In this document: positions 27,370 to 36,655 of the stretch, piece after piece | Position numbering within the stretch: position 1 is the stretch's first letter | How the letters are laid out: every line of letters starts with the position of its first letter | NCBI GenBank assembly: GCA_937773775.1 | Contig: CALJVL010000039.1 | Location: 1 to 64,000, forward strand | DNA length: 64,000 nucleotides | Origin: an uncultured Flavobacterium sp. | GTDB taxonomy: Bacteria; Bacteroidota; Bacteroidia; Flavobacteriales; Flavobacteriaceae | Direction of reading: 5' to 3' | Made by a program: the position numbers and the translations under genes | Notes under the pieces: generated by a model | Told to the model about the DNA's origin: nothing | What the model saw: only the letters and a program-made list of their open reading frames with translations | Database searches by the model: none

Positions 27370-28872
27370 CTATAACTCAAACAACAAAGTCAACGAGACC
27401 GAATTGTTGATGGAATTGATTTTCGGTGCATCAGTTAACCCTCTGGAGAAAAAGCCTTGTTCCAAATCCCTTTTTGCATAAGCGTAAGCCAAATCCACTT
27501 TTGTCGAACCAAAGTTATATCCTAAACCTGTTGAATATCCGTTTAAATCACCTATTGTCGTAGAGTTCTTATAGGGGCTTTGTTCGTAACGGTATCCTGC
27601 TCTTAAACTCAGTTTGTCAATTTTATATTCGCCGCCGATTCTTAACTCACCTGAATTGTCTAGGGTATTACTTACGTTAGCATTTAAGGAGCTGAAATAG
27701 CTGTCATTTTCGGGCTTGAATTTGCTGTTCCCATAGTTTTTTATGGCGTAATCAATGCTTATTAGTCCCGAAGTTCCAAAAACATAGGCAAAGCTTCCGG
27801 TTACTTTGCTTGGCGTTTGTAACTTATAGGGCGCATATACATTGGTTACTCGCGGGTCAATTACATCCTGCGGCAAATCACCATCAACGTTACTACGCAC
27901 TGTAACTAGTTTTTGGGAAAACTCATCACTCAAATTATACCATGTCGAAGATTCATAAGCGAGTCCCAACCTAACCTCATTGGTGACTTTTGCAATCGCA
28001 CCCAATTGAAAAGAAAAACCAGTTCCGTAGGTGTATAGGTCATTGTTAAATTGTAATCTAGTTACTTTATCATCGGCGTTTAATGGGTTATTGTTATCTT
28101 CATAAAAGACAGATGATCGTCTGAAATCCGTAAAATGGGAGTTGAGATTGATTCCTATATATAATTTGTCTTTGTAAGAGGTTGCGGCATTAAAGGATAG
28201 CTTCCCGCTGTAACCAGAAGAATATGAAGAGTTTTCCTGATAATAGTTTTCGCCTTCGGCAACATTAGAGGTGTATTGTGTATTATTTACGTCCGTACTT
28301 ACGGGATTAATAACATATCCTTGGTATCCTAAAAAAGCTTGTTGGGTACCGCTATCTAAATTGTCATAAAAGGAGTCTTCAAGAACATTTAGTGGAACAC
28401 CATTTGCATAGCTTAGGAAATAATTAGCAACCGAATTATTAGGGTTAGTTCCGGCTGAAAATGTTGAATTGTTGTAATTGTTAGTGCTTTCATAGTTCAC
28501 TGCTAATGAAAACTTTTTCCAATTACTATTTAAATTCCTATTGTTAAACACAAAAACTCCTCCAGCTTGATTTAGATCAAAGGAGTTATCTTTTTCGGTA
28601 GTGGGCGTTCCGAAATAATTAGAATTGTTTTTTATGTCGCTATTGGTTACCGTTATTCCAAACTGATTGTTTAAAAAAACAGCTGAACCAGCTGGGTTTA
28701 TACCGATGGAGGAAAAGTCGCCTCCAAGCGCTCCAAAAGCGCCACTCATAGCCTTGAAACGCGCAGTCCCATTCAGGTTATCTTGCGAATAGCGCATTGC
28801 ATCAGCAATCTCTTGTGATTGGACTACACCAAAAGTGAAACTTGTAAATAATAAAAACAGATATTTTTTCAT
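27370..28872 (-). CDS. OmpP1/FadL/TodX-family outer membrane beta-barrel protein
   Basis: A 500-residue predicted outer-membrane barrel. The signal peptide ends VVQSQE (about residue 19), and the mature protein starts with IADAMRYSQDNLNGTARFKAMSGAFGALGGDFSSIGINPAGSAVF, the characteristic FadL/OmpP1 N-terminal region carrying the conserved NPAG. The rest alternates hydrophobic and polar residues, with aromatic girdles and a final strand NSVSLTLLFEL ending in Leu. The family transports hydrophobic molecules across the outer membrane; the Bacteroidota members are often labelled hemin receptors without evidence. It may be co-transcribed with the repeat-rich lipoprotein gene 48 bases upstream. Confidence 0.8.
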   Translation of the reverse strand: MKKYLFLLFTSFTFGVVQSQEIADAMRYSQDNLNGTARFKAMSGAFGALGGDFSSIGINPAGSAVFLNNQFGITVTNSDIKNNSNYFGTPTTEKDNSFDLNQAGGVFVFNNRNLNSNWKKFSLAVNYESTNNYNNSTFSAGTNPNNSVANYFLSYANGVPLNVLEDSFYDNLDSGTQQAFLGYQGYVINPVSTDVNNTQYTSNVAEGENYYQENSSYSSGYSGKLSFNAATSYKDKLYIGINLNSHFTDFRRSSVFYEDNNNPLNADDKVTRLQFNNDLYTYGTGFSFQLGAIAKVTNEVRLGLAYESSTWYNLSDEFSQKLVTVRSNVDGDLPQDVIDPRVTNVYAPYKLQTPSKVTGSFAYVFGTSGLISIDYAIKNYGNSKFKPENDSYFSSLNANVSNTLDNSGELRIGGEYKIDKLSLRAGYRYEQSPYKNSTTIGDLNGYSTGLGYNFGSTKVDLAYAYAKRDLEQGFFSRGLTDAPKINSINNSVSLTLLFEL

Positions 28873-28919
28873 TTTGATACAATTTTTGTGTTTTATATAA
28901 TTTGATAACGATAGTTAAC

Positions 28920-29960
28920 TTATCTCCTTCCACCACCTCGAGAGCTTCCACCACCTCGAGAGCTTCCACCGCCTCCGCTTGACGACCTTGAGCTATTGGA
29001 AGAGTTGCTCGATCTTGAAGGCGAATAGCTGTTTCGGCTACTATTTGAATTTATTTGCCTGCTAGTGTTTGTGTTTTCTCCTCTAGTCGGCGTGCTATAT
29101 GATTGACTTTGAGACTGACTTCTTCTAGTAAAAGTAGGGCTGTTCCTCGAGGTATTATTATTATTATTATTATTATTATTTAGAGAACTTCTTCTAGTAA
29201 AAGTAGGGCTGTTTCTTGAGGTATTACTGTTAAGGGAGCTTCTTCTATTGTCAAAAGTATTTGAAGTCCTACTGGTACTCGTTCTGGTTTGAGAATCGTT
29301 TCTTGAGCTGTAGTTTCTATTTGTGTTTACAGAATTAGAGTAGGATGAAGAAGAACCTCTTCTGCTTGGGTTGTATGAATAATCACGATTGCTGTAATTG
29401 TATCCATAATTCGCCCAACCATTTCCATACCAACCATTTCCGTACCAGTTATTCCATCCAAAGCCAATACTCATACCCCAGCCAAAACCACCATTAAAAC
29501 CCCAGTTATTTCCGTACCAATTGTTCATGCCCCAATTGTTCATTCCCCAATTGTTTCCGTACCAGTTATTCATTCCCCAGTTGTTTCCGTACCAATTGTT
29601 CATTCCCCATCCGTCGTTGTAGATATTTACAGATTGAGCATTTCCTCCCCAACCAGCATAGGCAGTAAAGTCGTCCTGGGGAGTATCGTTTTGTACATCA
29701 TAATCAGAATAAGTATCTACATCTGTAAAAATCTCAGTAGATTGATTGTTCTGGAGAGAATTAAAATAGCTTGTATATTGGTTGCCTGTGTTGTTTTGTG
29801 GTTTTCTTTCGGTAGTTTGGTTTGAAGTATTACCGTATATTCCGTCATTATCATAATAGGATCTGTTTTGATAGGATCCGCATGATGCCATCAAAAAGCT
29901 CAAAAATCCAATTAGTAGATTAAATGAAGTTTTTTTGTGTAAAAATATATTAGTTTTCAT
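28920..29960 (-). CDS. Repeat-rich lipoprotein (Asn/Trp/Gly repeats, Ser/Arg/Asn tail)
   Basis: I do not recognise a domain. The 346-residue protein has a lipoprotein signal (FLMASCGSY, lipid Cys27), then an acidic linker (75-100). A repeat zone follows at about 116-185, built from NNWYGNNWGM-type units, very rich in Trp, Asn, Gly and Tyr. The tail from 190 to 346 is basic and low complexity (Ser, Arg, Asn, Thr), with a nine-Asn run at 261-269, a repeated block NTSRNSPTFTRRS (246-258 and 269-281), and a Gly-Arg end SSRGGGSSRGGGRR. The layout suggests an extended cell-surface or periplasmic polymer-like segment; the basic end could bind acidic polysaccharide or nucleic acid (speculation). The FadL-like gene follows. 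Confidence 0.6.
   Translation of the reverse strand: MKTNIFLHKKTSFNLLIGFLSFLMASCGSYQNRSYYDNDGIYGNTSNQTTERKPQNNTGNQYTSYFNSLQNNQSTEIFTDVDTYSDYDVQNDTPQDDFTAYAGWGGNAQSVNIYNDGWGMNNWYGNNWGMNNWYGNNWGMNNWGMNNWYGNNWGFNGGFGWGMSIGFGWNNWYGNGWYGNGWANYGYNYSNRDYSYNPSRRGSSSSYSNSVNTNRNYSSRNDSQTRTSTSRTSNTFDNRRSSLNSNTSRNSPTFTRRSSLNNNNNNNNNTSRNSPTFTRRSQSQSQSYSTPTRGENTNTSRQINSNSSRNSYSPSRSSNSSNSSRSSSGGGGSSRGGGSSRGGGRR
29118..29213. repeat. Direct repeat and (ATT)9 microsatellite inside the repeat-rich lipoprotein gene
   Basis: Two identical 27-base copies at 29118-29144 and 29187-29213 flank a perfect nine-unit ATT run (29154-29180) that encodes nine Asn on the minus strand. Trinucleotide slippage would change the length without breaking the frame. 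Confidence 0.75.
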
Positions 29961-29980
29961 ATATGTATGGTTTTTTATTG

Positions 29981-30008
29981 TTGCACACTACAAAAATAGT
30001 TAGTTTTG
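29981..30008 (+). promoter_or_regulatory. proS promoter
   Basis: TTG at 29981-29983, a 17-base spacer, then TAGTTTTG at 30001-30008; a full consensus match. A minus-strand -7 element (TATTTTTG, 29991-29998) for the divergent lipoprotein gene lies inside this same promoter. Confidence 0.55.
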
Positions 30009-30061
30009 TCGAACTATTTATTCAAATAAAATAATGCAAAATTTGTGCCAAACTATTCAAT

Positions 30062-31540
30062 ATGAGTAAGAACCTTACTACAAGATCAGAAGATTATTCA
30101 AAATGGTATAATGAACTGGTTGTTAAAGCTGATTTAGCTGAAAATTCAGGAGTTAGAGGCTGCATGGTCATCAAACCTTACGGTTATGCTATTTGGGAAA
30201 AAATGCAAGCAGAATTAGACCGGATGTTTAAAGAAACAGGGCACGAAAACGCCTATTTTCCATTGTTCGTTCCTAAAAGTATGTTTGAAGCAGAAGAAAA
30301 AAACGCGGAAGGGTTTGCGAAAGAATGTGCCATAGTGACGCATTACAGACTTAAAAATGACCCAGATAAGCCTGGTAAATTAATGGTAGACCCCAATGCA
30401 AAACTAGAGGAGGAGCTTATAGTACGTCCCACTAGTGAAGCGATTATTTGGTCAACATATAAAGGATGGGTTCAGTCCTACAGGGACTTACCCTTGTTGA
30501 TCAACCAATGGGCCAATGTGGTTCGATGGGAAATGAGAACCCGTTTGTTCCTTAGAACTGCGGAGTTTTTATGGCAAGAAGGACATACCGCACACGCAAC
30601 TAGGGATGAAGCTATCGAGGAATCTGAAAAAATGATGAACGTTTATGCTGAATTTGCCGAAAATTTTATGGCCATTCCGGTCATAAAAGGTATAAAAACA
30701 GAGACGGAACGGTTTGCAGGCGCCGAAGAAACCTTTTGTATTGAAGCGTTGATGCAAGACGGAAAAGCTCTTCAGGCGGGGACGTCCCATTTTTTAGGTC
30801 AGAACTTTGCAAAAGCATTCGACGTGAAATTTGCTACTGCCGAAGGTAAGCAGGAATACGTTTGGGGAACCTCATGGGGTGTTTCCACTAGATTAATGGG
30901 TGCTTTAGTGATGACGCACTCAGATGATAAAGGATTGGTTTTACCTCCAAATTTGGCCCCTATACAAGTGGTGATAGTGCCAATTCATAAAACAGATGAG
31001 CAATTAGATGAGATAACAGCTGAAGTAAATGTACTAATAGCTGAATTGAAAAAACTGAATGTTTCTGTTAAGTATGATAATAGAACGACGCAAAAACCAG
31101 GGTTTAAATTTGCAGAGTGGGAATTAAAAGGAGTTCCTGTACGAATTGCGGTTGGACCTAAAGATTTGGAAAACGGTACTTTTGAAGTAGCTCGAAGGGA
31201 TACTTTAACAAAAGAAGTAAAGTTTAAAGATGGAATTGCAGCTTATATTAGCGATTTGTTATCTGAAATTCAAGAAGATTTATTTAATAAGGCCTTAAAT
31301 TATAGAGACAGTCACATTACTGAAGTAAATAGTTTTGAAGAATTTAAAACTGTTTTAAATGGTAAAGGAGGTTTTGTATCAGCACATTGGGATGGAACTG
31401 CGGCTACCGAAGAGAAGATAAAAGATTTGACTAAAGCTACTATTAGATGTATCCCTTTATCTAGGGTAGAAGAGGCTGGAAGCTGCATATTTACTGGGGG
31501 TAAGTCTGTAGGAAGAGTCTTGTTTGCTAAGGCATATTAA
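30062..31540 (+). CDS. proS: Prolyl-tRNA synthetase, type 3 (archaeal/eukaryotic-like)
   Basis: Charges tRNA-Pro with proline. The 492-residue class II synthetase starts [20 protein letters not shown] and includes [17 protein letters not shown], motif 2 region [27 protein letters not shown], and motif 3 region [26 protein letters not shown]-terminal anticodon-binding domain and a zinc-type extension ending [12 protein letters not shown] follow. There is no INS editing domain, which places it in the short ProS type 3 class usual in Bacteroidota. It is transcribed from its own promoter and precedes a tRNA-Glu cluster. Confidence 0.95.
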   Translation: MSKNLTTRSEDYSKWYNELVVKADLAENSGVRGCMVIKPYGYAIWEKMQAELDRMFKETGHENAYFPLFVPKSMFEAEEKNAEGFAKECAIVTHYRLKNDPDKPGKLMVDPNAKLEEELIVRPTSEAIIWSTYKGWVQSYRDLPLLINQWANVVRWEMRTRLFLRTAEFLWQEGHTAHATRDEAIEESEKMMNVYAEFAENFMAIPVIKGIKTETERFAGAEETFCIEALMQDGKALQAGTSHFLGQNFAKAFDVKFATAEGKQEYVWGTSWGVSTRLMGALVMTHSDDKGLVLPPNLAPIQVVIVPIHKTDEQLDEITAEVNVLIAELKKLNVSVKYDNRTTQKPGFKFAEWELKGVPVRIAVGPKDLENGTFEVARRDTLTKEVKFKDGIAAYISDLLSEIQEDLFNKALNYRDSHITEVNSFEEFKTVLNGKGGFVSAHWDGTAATEEKIKDLTKATIRCIPLSRVEEAGSCIFTGGKSVGRVLFAKAY

Positions 31541-31568
31541 AAAAAAATAATTTTTTTTGCGTCTACTA

Positions 31569-31598
31569 TTGTGCGTTTCAAAAATAGTTGTATTTTTG
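31569..31598 (+). promoter_or_regulatory. Promoter of the tRNA-Glu / rpsT transcript
   Basis: TTG at 31569-31571, a 19-base spacer, then TATTTTTG at 31591-31598. It ends 20 bases before the first tRNA, which fits a start site about 7 bases downstream of the -7 element. Confidence 0.65.
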
Positions 31599-31618
31599 CA
31601 TCCGCATTAGAGAAGCAG

Positions 31619-31690
31619 GGCCCGTTCGTCTATCGGTTAGGACGCATGGTTTTCATCCATGTAAGAGCGGTTCGATTCCGCTACGGGCTA
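31619..31690 (+). tRNA. tRNA-Glu (anticodon TTC), copy 1
   Basis: A 72-base cloverleaf. The acceptor GGCCCGT pairs with ACGGGCT, with a G-U first pair, and the discriminator is A. The anticodon stem is CATGG/CCATG with a 7-base loop TTTTCAT giving anticodon TTC. The T arm GCGG-TTCGATT-CCGC is intact. CCA is not encoded. Confidence 0.95.
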
Positions 31691-31736
31691 CTATTTTTTT
31701 TGCGTATTAAAGTTGTCCCGAACTTAGAGGGAAAAT

Positions 31737-31808
31737 GGCCCGTTCGTCTATCGGTTAGGACGCATGGTTTTCATCCATGTAAGAGCGGTTCGATTCCGCT
31801 ACGGGCTA
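31737..31808 (+). tRNA. tRNA-Glu (anticodon TTC), copy 2
   Basis: Identical over all 72 bases to the copy at 31619-31690. The 46-base spacer between them does not resemble either tRNA. Confidence 0.95.
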
Positions 31809-31855
31809 CAAAATTAATCTAAGATTTAGATTGATAATTAACTTAGAAGGATAAT

Positions 31856-31927
31856 GGTCCGTTCGTCTAGGGGTTAGGACGCCAAGATTTCGTCTTGGTA
31901 ACAGGGGTTCGATTCCCTTACGGACTA
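31856..31927 (+). tRNA. tRNA-Glu (anticodon TTC), divergent copy 3
   Basis: Acceptor GGTCCGT/ACGGACT. The anticodon stem CCAAG/CTTGG holds the loop ATTTCGT, giving anticodon TTC. The body differs from the first two copies in the acceptor, D loop, anticodon stem and T stem, so it is an isoacceptor of separate ancestry or a diverged duplicate. CCA is not encoded. Confidence 0.88.
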
Positions 31928-31963
31928 CAAAAAAAGAATAGTAAAAGATAAATATATAATAAA

Positions 31964-32215
31964 ATGGCAAATCATAAATCAGCTCTAAAAAGAATTAGAA
32001 GTAACGAAACGAAAAGAGTATTAAATAGATACCAGCATAAAACTACTCGTAATGCTATCAAAGCATTAAGAATAGCAACTGATAAAGTAGATGCTACATC
32101 TAAATTGTCAAACGTTATATCTATGATTGACAAGTTAGCCAAAAAGAATATCATTCATGATAACAAGGCATCTAATTTAAAATCTAAATTGACAAAATTT
32201 GTTGCTCAATTGTAA
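31964..32215 (+). CDS. rpsT: 30S ribosomal protein S20
   Basis: An 83-residue, very basic primary 16S rRNA-binding protein. The opening MANHKSALKRIRSNETKRVLNRY is typical of S20, and the rest is the expected helical bundle. It lies 36 bases after the third tRNA-Glu and has no separate promoter that I can see, so it is probably expressed from the tRNA promoter at 31569. A strong terminator follows. Confidence 0.95.
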   Translation: MANHKSALKRIRSNETKRVLNRYQHKTTRNAIKALRIATDKVDATSKLSNVISMIDKLAKKNIIHDNKASNLKSKLTKFVAQL

Positions 32216-32238
32216 TATTTACATTTTATTGATTCTAT

Positions 32239-32270
32239 AAAAAAAGCTCCTTTTTAGGGAGCTTTTTTTA
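32239..32270 (+). terminator. Terminator after rpsT
   Basis: An 11-bp A/T-flanked stem (AAAAAAGCTCC with GGAGCTTTTTT) and a T-run, 24 bases after the rpsT stop codon. Confidence 0.85.
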
Positions 32271-32405
32271 TGTTTCGTTTTTTTTCTAAAGCTTAAATTT
32301 ATGTAAAGTGTTGATATACCTCTGAAGGTAACATCTAGCCGGACCTCATAGTTCAAATAATATTATATTGCTGAGAAGAAAGGGTCTACCATTTCTCTTA
32401 CTGCG

Positions 32406-32822
32406 CTATTTGTCGTGCATTTTAGCGAGTAGATTGTCTAGCATTGACCCAGTGATGGGTTTTGATAAAAAATCAATAACCATTGGATATTTTTTTGCTT
32501 TTTCAAAGTCTTCAGGATCTATAGTTGAAGAAAGTAGAACCACCTTTATGCCGTTAAAAGTAGAATATTCGAAACTGCTAAAACATTCCAAGAATTCCCA
32601 GCCACCCATTACAGGCATGTTTAGATCTAAAAAAATTAGCTGTGGCAGTTTGTGGGGCATTGCTTCGGCTGTTGACTTTTTAATTTCGTCAAAGTAGTTA
32701 AGCGCTTTCTCGCCGTTTTGTGCTGTAATTATTTCATTTGAAAACAACTTTTTGCTAATTACTTTTTTGCACAGCATAAGTGTTATAGGATCGTCATCGA
32801 CGCATAAAATTAGATCGACCAT
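32406..32822 (-). CDS. Single-domain response regulator (CheY-like)
   Basis: A 138-residue receiver domain with no output domain. The acidic pocket is in CVDDDPIT (Asp9-Asp11), the phosphoacceptor is Asp66 in IFLDLNMPVMGG, the conserved Thr/Ser switch is Ser98-Ser99 in VVLLSST, and Lys121 is in FLSKPI. It is encoded 2 bases after the histidine kinase gene at 32825, so the two form one operon and presumably a signalling pair. As a stand-alone receiver it must act through protein contacts or pass phosphate on. Confidence 0.9.
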   Translation of the reverse strand: MVDLILCVDDDPITLMLCKKVISKKLFSNEIITAQNGEKALNYFDEIKKSTAEAMPHKLPQLIFLDLNMPVMGGWEFLECFSSFEYSTFNGIKVVLLSSTIDPEDFEKAKKYPMVIDFLSKPITGSMLDNLLAKMHDK

Positions 32823-32824
32823 TT

Positions 32825-34537
32825 TTATTTATTTTTGAATGTTAAAGTAAATGTAGTTCCTTTATTAACTTGGCTTTCAATGCTAATAGTTCCATTCATA
32901 GCTTCCACTTGCGATTTCACGAGATATAGTCCTAAACCTTTGCTGTCGGGGTAATCATGAAACCTCTGGTAAAGGCCAAATATTTTATCTCGATTTCTTT
33001 CTAAATCGATTCCGATACCATTGTCTTTAAAAACGAGTGTTGTGGAGTCGTTATTTTGACTGGCGGTAATTGTTATTTTTAGGGTTTTACTTTCTGCTCT
33101 GTATTTTAGTGCATTTGTTAAAAGGTTCAATAGTATGCTCTCAATGTAGGTCTTGTTTATGTTTAAAACGGATACTTGTTCAAAATCAATTTGTAATATA
33201 GGTTTATGCAGGTCAATTTGAAATGAAAGTTGGCTAAAAACATCTTCAAAAACGTCTTTAAGGAATAGGTCCTCTTTTTGAATAGAGAGGTTGTCTTTGA
33301 TTATCATTACTTTCGTTAAGTCATTAATGGTTTCATTTAGTAAATGTGTCGATTTGTCAAAACCAAACAAAATTTCTTTTAATTCTGAATCTTCGATAGG
33401 GATGTCTTCGATAAGACTTAAAAGCCCTGTTAAATTAGATATAGGAGCTCTGAGGTTGTGTGATGTGATATAAGAAAACTCTTTTAAGTCTTTGTTATTT
33501 TTTGTAAGTTCCCTAATAAGTTGTTCCTTTTCTTTTTCCTGTTTTTTCTCATCAGAAACATCTCTTTGGATGGACACCCAATGGGATATTTCGTTCTCTG
33601 AATTATAAATAGGAATCATGGAGAAACGTAACCAGAATTGTTCTCTATTTTTTCTGTAACTGATCATTTCGATCAGGCTTTCTTCCTTGTTTTGTATGGC
33701 TTTGATTATTTTTTTTATATCATTAATATCGGAATTTGGTCCTTTTAGGATATCAGGGGATTGCCCTATGATTTCATTCGGTTCATAACCTGTCATAACT
33801 GAAAAAGCAGGGTTTACGTATACTGTTTTCGGTAGTTGGCGTTTGTTGAAGTCGGCTTCGGTAATGATTATAGAATCTTTTGTTTGTACAATTACTGTTT
33901 CTAATAATTTAAGACGTAACTCCTCTTCTTTTTGCTTTGTTATGTCCTGAATTGCCCCTATCATTCTAATGGCTTTACCGTTTTCGTCTTTCAAAAGAAA
34001 TCCTTTGTCGAGTACGTACTTATATGAGTTATCAGCACACTTAAACCGGTATTCATCTTGCCAGTTATTAGTTTTTTGTTCGATAAACGAGTATAGTTTG
34101 ATTGACATTTTAATACTATCTTCTGGATGAATGTTGTCAAACCACCATTTTGAACTGTCACCTACCTCGTCTTCGTTATAGCCAAAAATAGCTTTTATTC
34201 CCTTATTCCAAAATAGTTTGTCTTCTTGTATTTTCCAATCCCATATAGTATCGCTGGTGGCTTTAGCTACAATGTCATACTTTTCATTTGATTCTTTTAT
34301 TTCATTGTTTGTGCTCTGAAGTTTTTCGAGTACTTCTTTATCTTGGTTTTGGTTTTTGGATAAAATATATCTATATACTATTCCAGTTAATAGGATTAAG
34401 GTAATGTCTTTTAAAAAACCGTATGAGGGATAGTTTTCTATTAAAGAGAACTTTAGCAAGGTTTTATGGAAAACAATAGCCACAAACAATGCGGTAACTA
34501 GGTATATAATGGTTATTTGATTGGATTTGTTTTTCAT
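32825..34537 (-). CDS. PAS-domain sensor histidine kinase (membrane)
   Basis: A 570-residue kinase. Two short N-terminal transmembrane helices (about 8-25 and 43-59) have almost no periplasmic loop, which suggests it senses a membrane or cytoplasmic signal. Two PAS/PAC modules follow (about 85-205 and 210-330; WDWKIQEDKLFWNKGIKAIFGY in the first). The phosphoacceptor region is EFSYITSHNLRAPISNL, with the His at about residue 357. The N box is LLTNALKYR, the G1 box DNGIGID and the G2 box GLGLYLVKSQ. The HNLRAP version of the H box is common in Bacteroidota kinases. The partner is the receiver encoded directly downstream. Confidence 0.92.
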   Translation of the reverse strand: MKNKSNQITIIYLVTALFVAIVFHKTLLKFSLIENYPSYGFLKDITLILLTGIVYRYILSKNQNQDKEVLEKLQSTNNEIKESNEKYDIVAKATSDTIWDWKIQEDKLFWNKGIKAIFGYNEDEVGDSSKWWFDNIHPEDSIKMSIKLYSFIEQKTNNWQDEYRFKCADNSYKYVLDKGFLLKDENGKAIRMIGAIQDITKQKEEELRLKLLETVIVQTKDSIIITEADFNKRQLPKTVYVNPAFSVMTGYEPNEIIGQSPDILKGPNSDINDIKKIIKAIQNKEESLIEMISYRKNREQFWLRFSMIPIYNSENEISHWVSIQRDVSDEKKQEKEKEQLIRELTKNNKDLKEFSYITSHNLRAPISNLTGLLSLIEDIPIEDSELKEILFGFDKSTHLLNETINDLTKVMIIKDNLSIQKEDLFLKDVFEDVFSQLSFQIDLHKPILQIDFEQVSVLNINKTYIESILLNLLTNALKYRAESKTLKITITASQNNDSTTLVFKDNGIGIDLERNRDKIFGLYQRFHDYPDSKGLGLYLVKSQVEAMNGTISIESQVNKGTTFTLTFKNK

Positions 34538-34678
34538 TACCCAAATGTAATTAAATATTATGAATTATAAAACAGTCCATTAGCGTAATTTGGAGCTGTA
34601 TTTTCAGCAATTTTGCTTTATGACAAAGCAACAATATGTAAACTATTACAGAAAGATTTTTTATATCAAAATAAAGTG

Positions 34679-34686
34679 TACCTTTG
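34679..34686 (+). promoter_or_regulatory. -7 promoter element of typA
   Basis: TACCTTTG matches TAnnTTTG, 19 bases before the typA start codon. The -33 position reads TTT rather than TTG. Confidence 0.45.
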
Positions 34687-34705
34687 CAGCCATTAAAAAT
34701 CACAG

Positions 34706-36502
34706 ATGGAATCTATTAGAAACATTGCAATTATTGCCCACGTCGATCACGGTAAAACAACTTTGGTTGATAAAATTATGTATCACTGTCAGTTATTTCG
34801 TGACAATCAAAACACAGGTGATCTAATTCTTGATAACAACGACTTAGAGCGTGAAAGAGGTATTACTATTACTTCAAAAAACGTTTCTGTAGTTTACAAA
34901 GGAACTAAAATCAACATTATTGATACCCCTGGTCACGCCGATTTCGGTGGAGAGGTAGAACGTGTATTGAACATGGCTGATGGAGTTTGTCTACTAGTAG
35001 ATGCTTTTGAAGGACCAATGCCACAGACGCGTTTTGTGTTACAAAAGGCTCTAGATCTTGGTTTGAAACCATGCGTTGTTATAAACAAAGTTGACAAAGA
35101 AAACTGTACTCCTGAAGAAGTTCATGAAAAAGTTTTTGACTTAATGTTCGAATTAGGAGCAGAAGAGTGGCAGTTAGATTTTCCAACTGTATACGGTTCA
35201 GCTAAAAATAACTGGATGTCTGATCATTGGGAAAACGTAACGGATAATGTTGAAGCATTATTGGATATGGTTATTGAAAATGTTCCAGCTCCAAAAGTTT
35301 CTGAAGGAACTCCGCAAATGTTAATCACTTCGTTAGACTTCTCAGCGTTTACAGGTCGTATCGCTATTGGTCGTCTTGAAAGAGGTGTTTTAAAAGAAGG
35401 AATGCCAATTTCTTTGTGTAAAAGAGATGGTGTAATAATAAAATCACGTATCAAGGAATTACATACTTTTGAAGGCTTAGGTCGTATAAAAGTTCAAGAG
35501 GTAAAAGCTGGAGATATTTGTGCCATAGTCGGAGTTGAAGGTTTTGAAATAGGCGATACAATTGCTGATTTTGAAAATCCTGAGGCCTTACAAACAATTA
35601 CTATTGATGAGCCAACAATGAGCATGTTGTTTACAATTAATGACTCTCCTTTCTTTGGTAAAGAGGGTAAATTTGTTACTTCACGTCATATTAGAGATCG
35701 TTTGACAAAAGAATTAGAGAAAAACTTAGCGATGAAATTGGGTGAAACTGATTCAGCTGATAAGTTTATGGTTTTTGGACGTGGTGTACTTCACTTGTCT
35801 GTTCTTATTGAGACAATGAGAAGAGAAGGATATGAATTACAAATCGGTCAACCACAAGTTATTATCAAAGAAATTGATGGTAAGAAATGTGAACCTATTG
35901 AAGAATTAACTATTGATTTACCGGAAAATCTTTCTGGTAGAGCGGTAGAGTTTGTTACTATCCGTAAAGGTGAAATGTTGAGCATGGAAGGTAAAGGCGA
36001 GCGTATGATTATAAAATTTAATATCCCATCTCGTGGAATTATTGGATTGCGTAATCAATTGCTTACAGCAACAGCTGGAGAGGCTATTATGTCACACCGT
36101 TATATTGGATACGAGCCATTTAAAGGAGCAATTCCTGGACGTAACAATGGTTCTTTAATTTCTATGGAGAATGGAAAAGCAATTCCTTATTCTATCGATA
36201 AATTACAAGACCGTGGTAAGTTCTTCGTTAATCCTAATGATGAAATTTACGAAGGTCAAGTAATTGGAGAGAACTCTCGTAGCGATGACATGAGTGTAAA
36301 CGTAACGAAAGCTAAGAAACAGTCTAACGTTCGTTCTTCTGGAAATGATGAGAAGGCAAGGATTATTCCTCCAATTATCTTTTCATTAGAAGAGGCTTTA
36401 GAGTACATTCAAAAAGATGAATATGTTGAGGTTACTCCGAAATCTATTCGTTTAAGAAAAATTTATTTGACAGAGACTGATAGAAAAAGATTCAAAATCT
36501 AA
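34706..36502 (+). CDS. typA: Ribosome-associated translational GTPase TypA/BipA
   Basis: A 598-residue GTPase of the EF-G/LepA superfamily involved in ribosome assembly and stress adaptation. Motifs are G1 [11 protein letters not shown]2 RGITI, G3 DTPGHADF, G4 NKVD, and G5 in the VYGSAK segment. The GTPase domain is followed by domain II, the EF-G III/V-like domains, and the BipA-specific C-terminus ([22 protein letters not shown], then [21 protein letters not shown]). Start ATG at 34706 gives the standard [16 protein letters not shown]. Monocistronic with a clear terminator. Confidence 0.95.
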   Translation: MESIRNIAIIAHVDHGKTTLVDKIMYHCQLFRDNQNTGDLILDNNDLERERGITITSKNVSVVYKGTKINIIDTPGHADFGGEVERVLNMADGVCLLVDAFEGPMPQTRFVLQKALDLGLKPCVVINKVDKENCTPEEVHEKVFDLMFELGAEEWQLDFPTVYGSAKNNWMSDHWENVTDNVEALLDMVIENVPAPKVSEGTPQMLITSLDFSAFTGRIAIGRLERGVLKEGMPISLCKRDGVIIKSRIKELHTFEGLGRIKVQEVKAGDICAIVGVEGFEIGDTIADFENPEALQTITIDEPTMSMLFTINDSPFFGKEGKFVTSRHIRDRLTKELEKNLAMKLGETDSADKFMVFGRGVLHLSVLIETMRREGYELQIGQPQVIIKEIDGKKCEPIEELTIDLPENLSGRAVEFVTIRKGEMLSMEGKGERMIIKFNIPSRGIIGLRNQLLTATAGEAIMSHRYIGYEPFKGAIPGRNNGSLISMENGKAIPYSIDKLQDRGKFFVNPNDEIYEGQVIGENSRSDDMSVNVTKAKKQSNVRSSGNDEKARIIPPIIFSLEEALEYIQKDEYVEVTPKSIRLRKIYLTETDRKRFKI

Positions 36503-36519
36503 TTCTATTTATATAAATT

Positions 36520-36549
36520 AAAAAGCCATTCGAAAGAATGGCTTTTTTT
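36520..36549 (+). terminator. Terminator after typA
   Basis: A 12-bp stem (AAAAAGCCATTC with GAATGGCTTTTT) and a GAAA loop, with a T-run. It starts 17 bases past the typA stop. Confidence 0.85.
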
Positions 36550-36655
36550 ATGTCTTTATTTTTTTACTGACGACTATGCCCTTTTTTTTAATGTCTTATT
36601 TGCCGATAAAACAGATTAAAGATGCATGTAACAAATGTTTTTTTGATCAGTCTTA

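Noticed and set aside
29154..29180. ATT tandem run considered as a CRISPR-like or regulatory repeat
   Set aside because: It is a coding trinucleotide run (nine Asn) within an open frame, with no spacers.
31571..31822. Open frame of 83 codons on the plus strand
   Set aside because: It runs through two tRNA-Glu genes; the repeated peptide is a translation of the tRNA duplicates.
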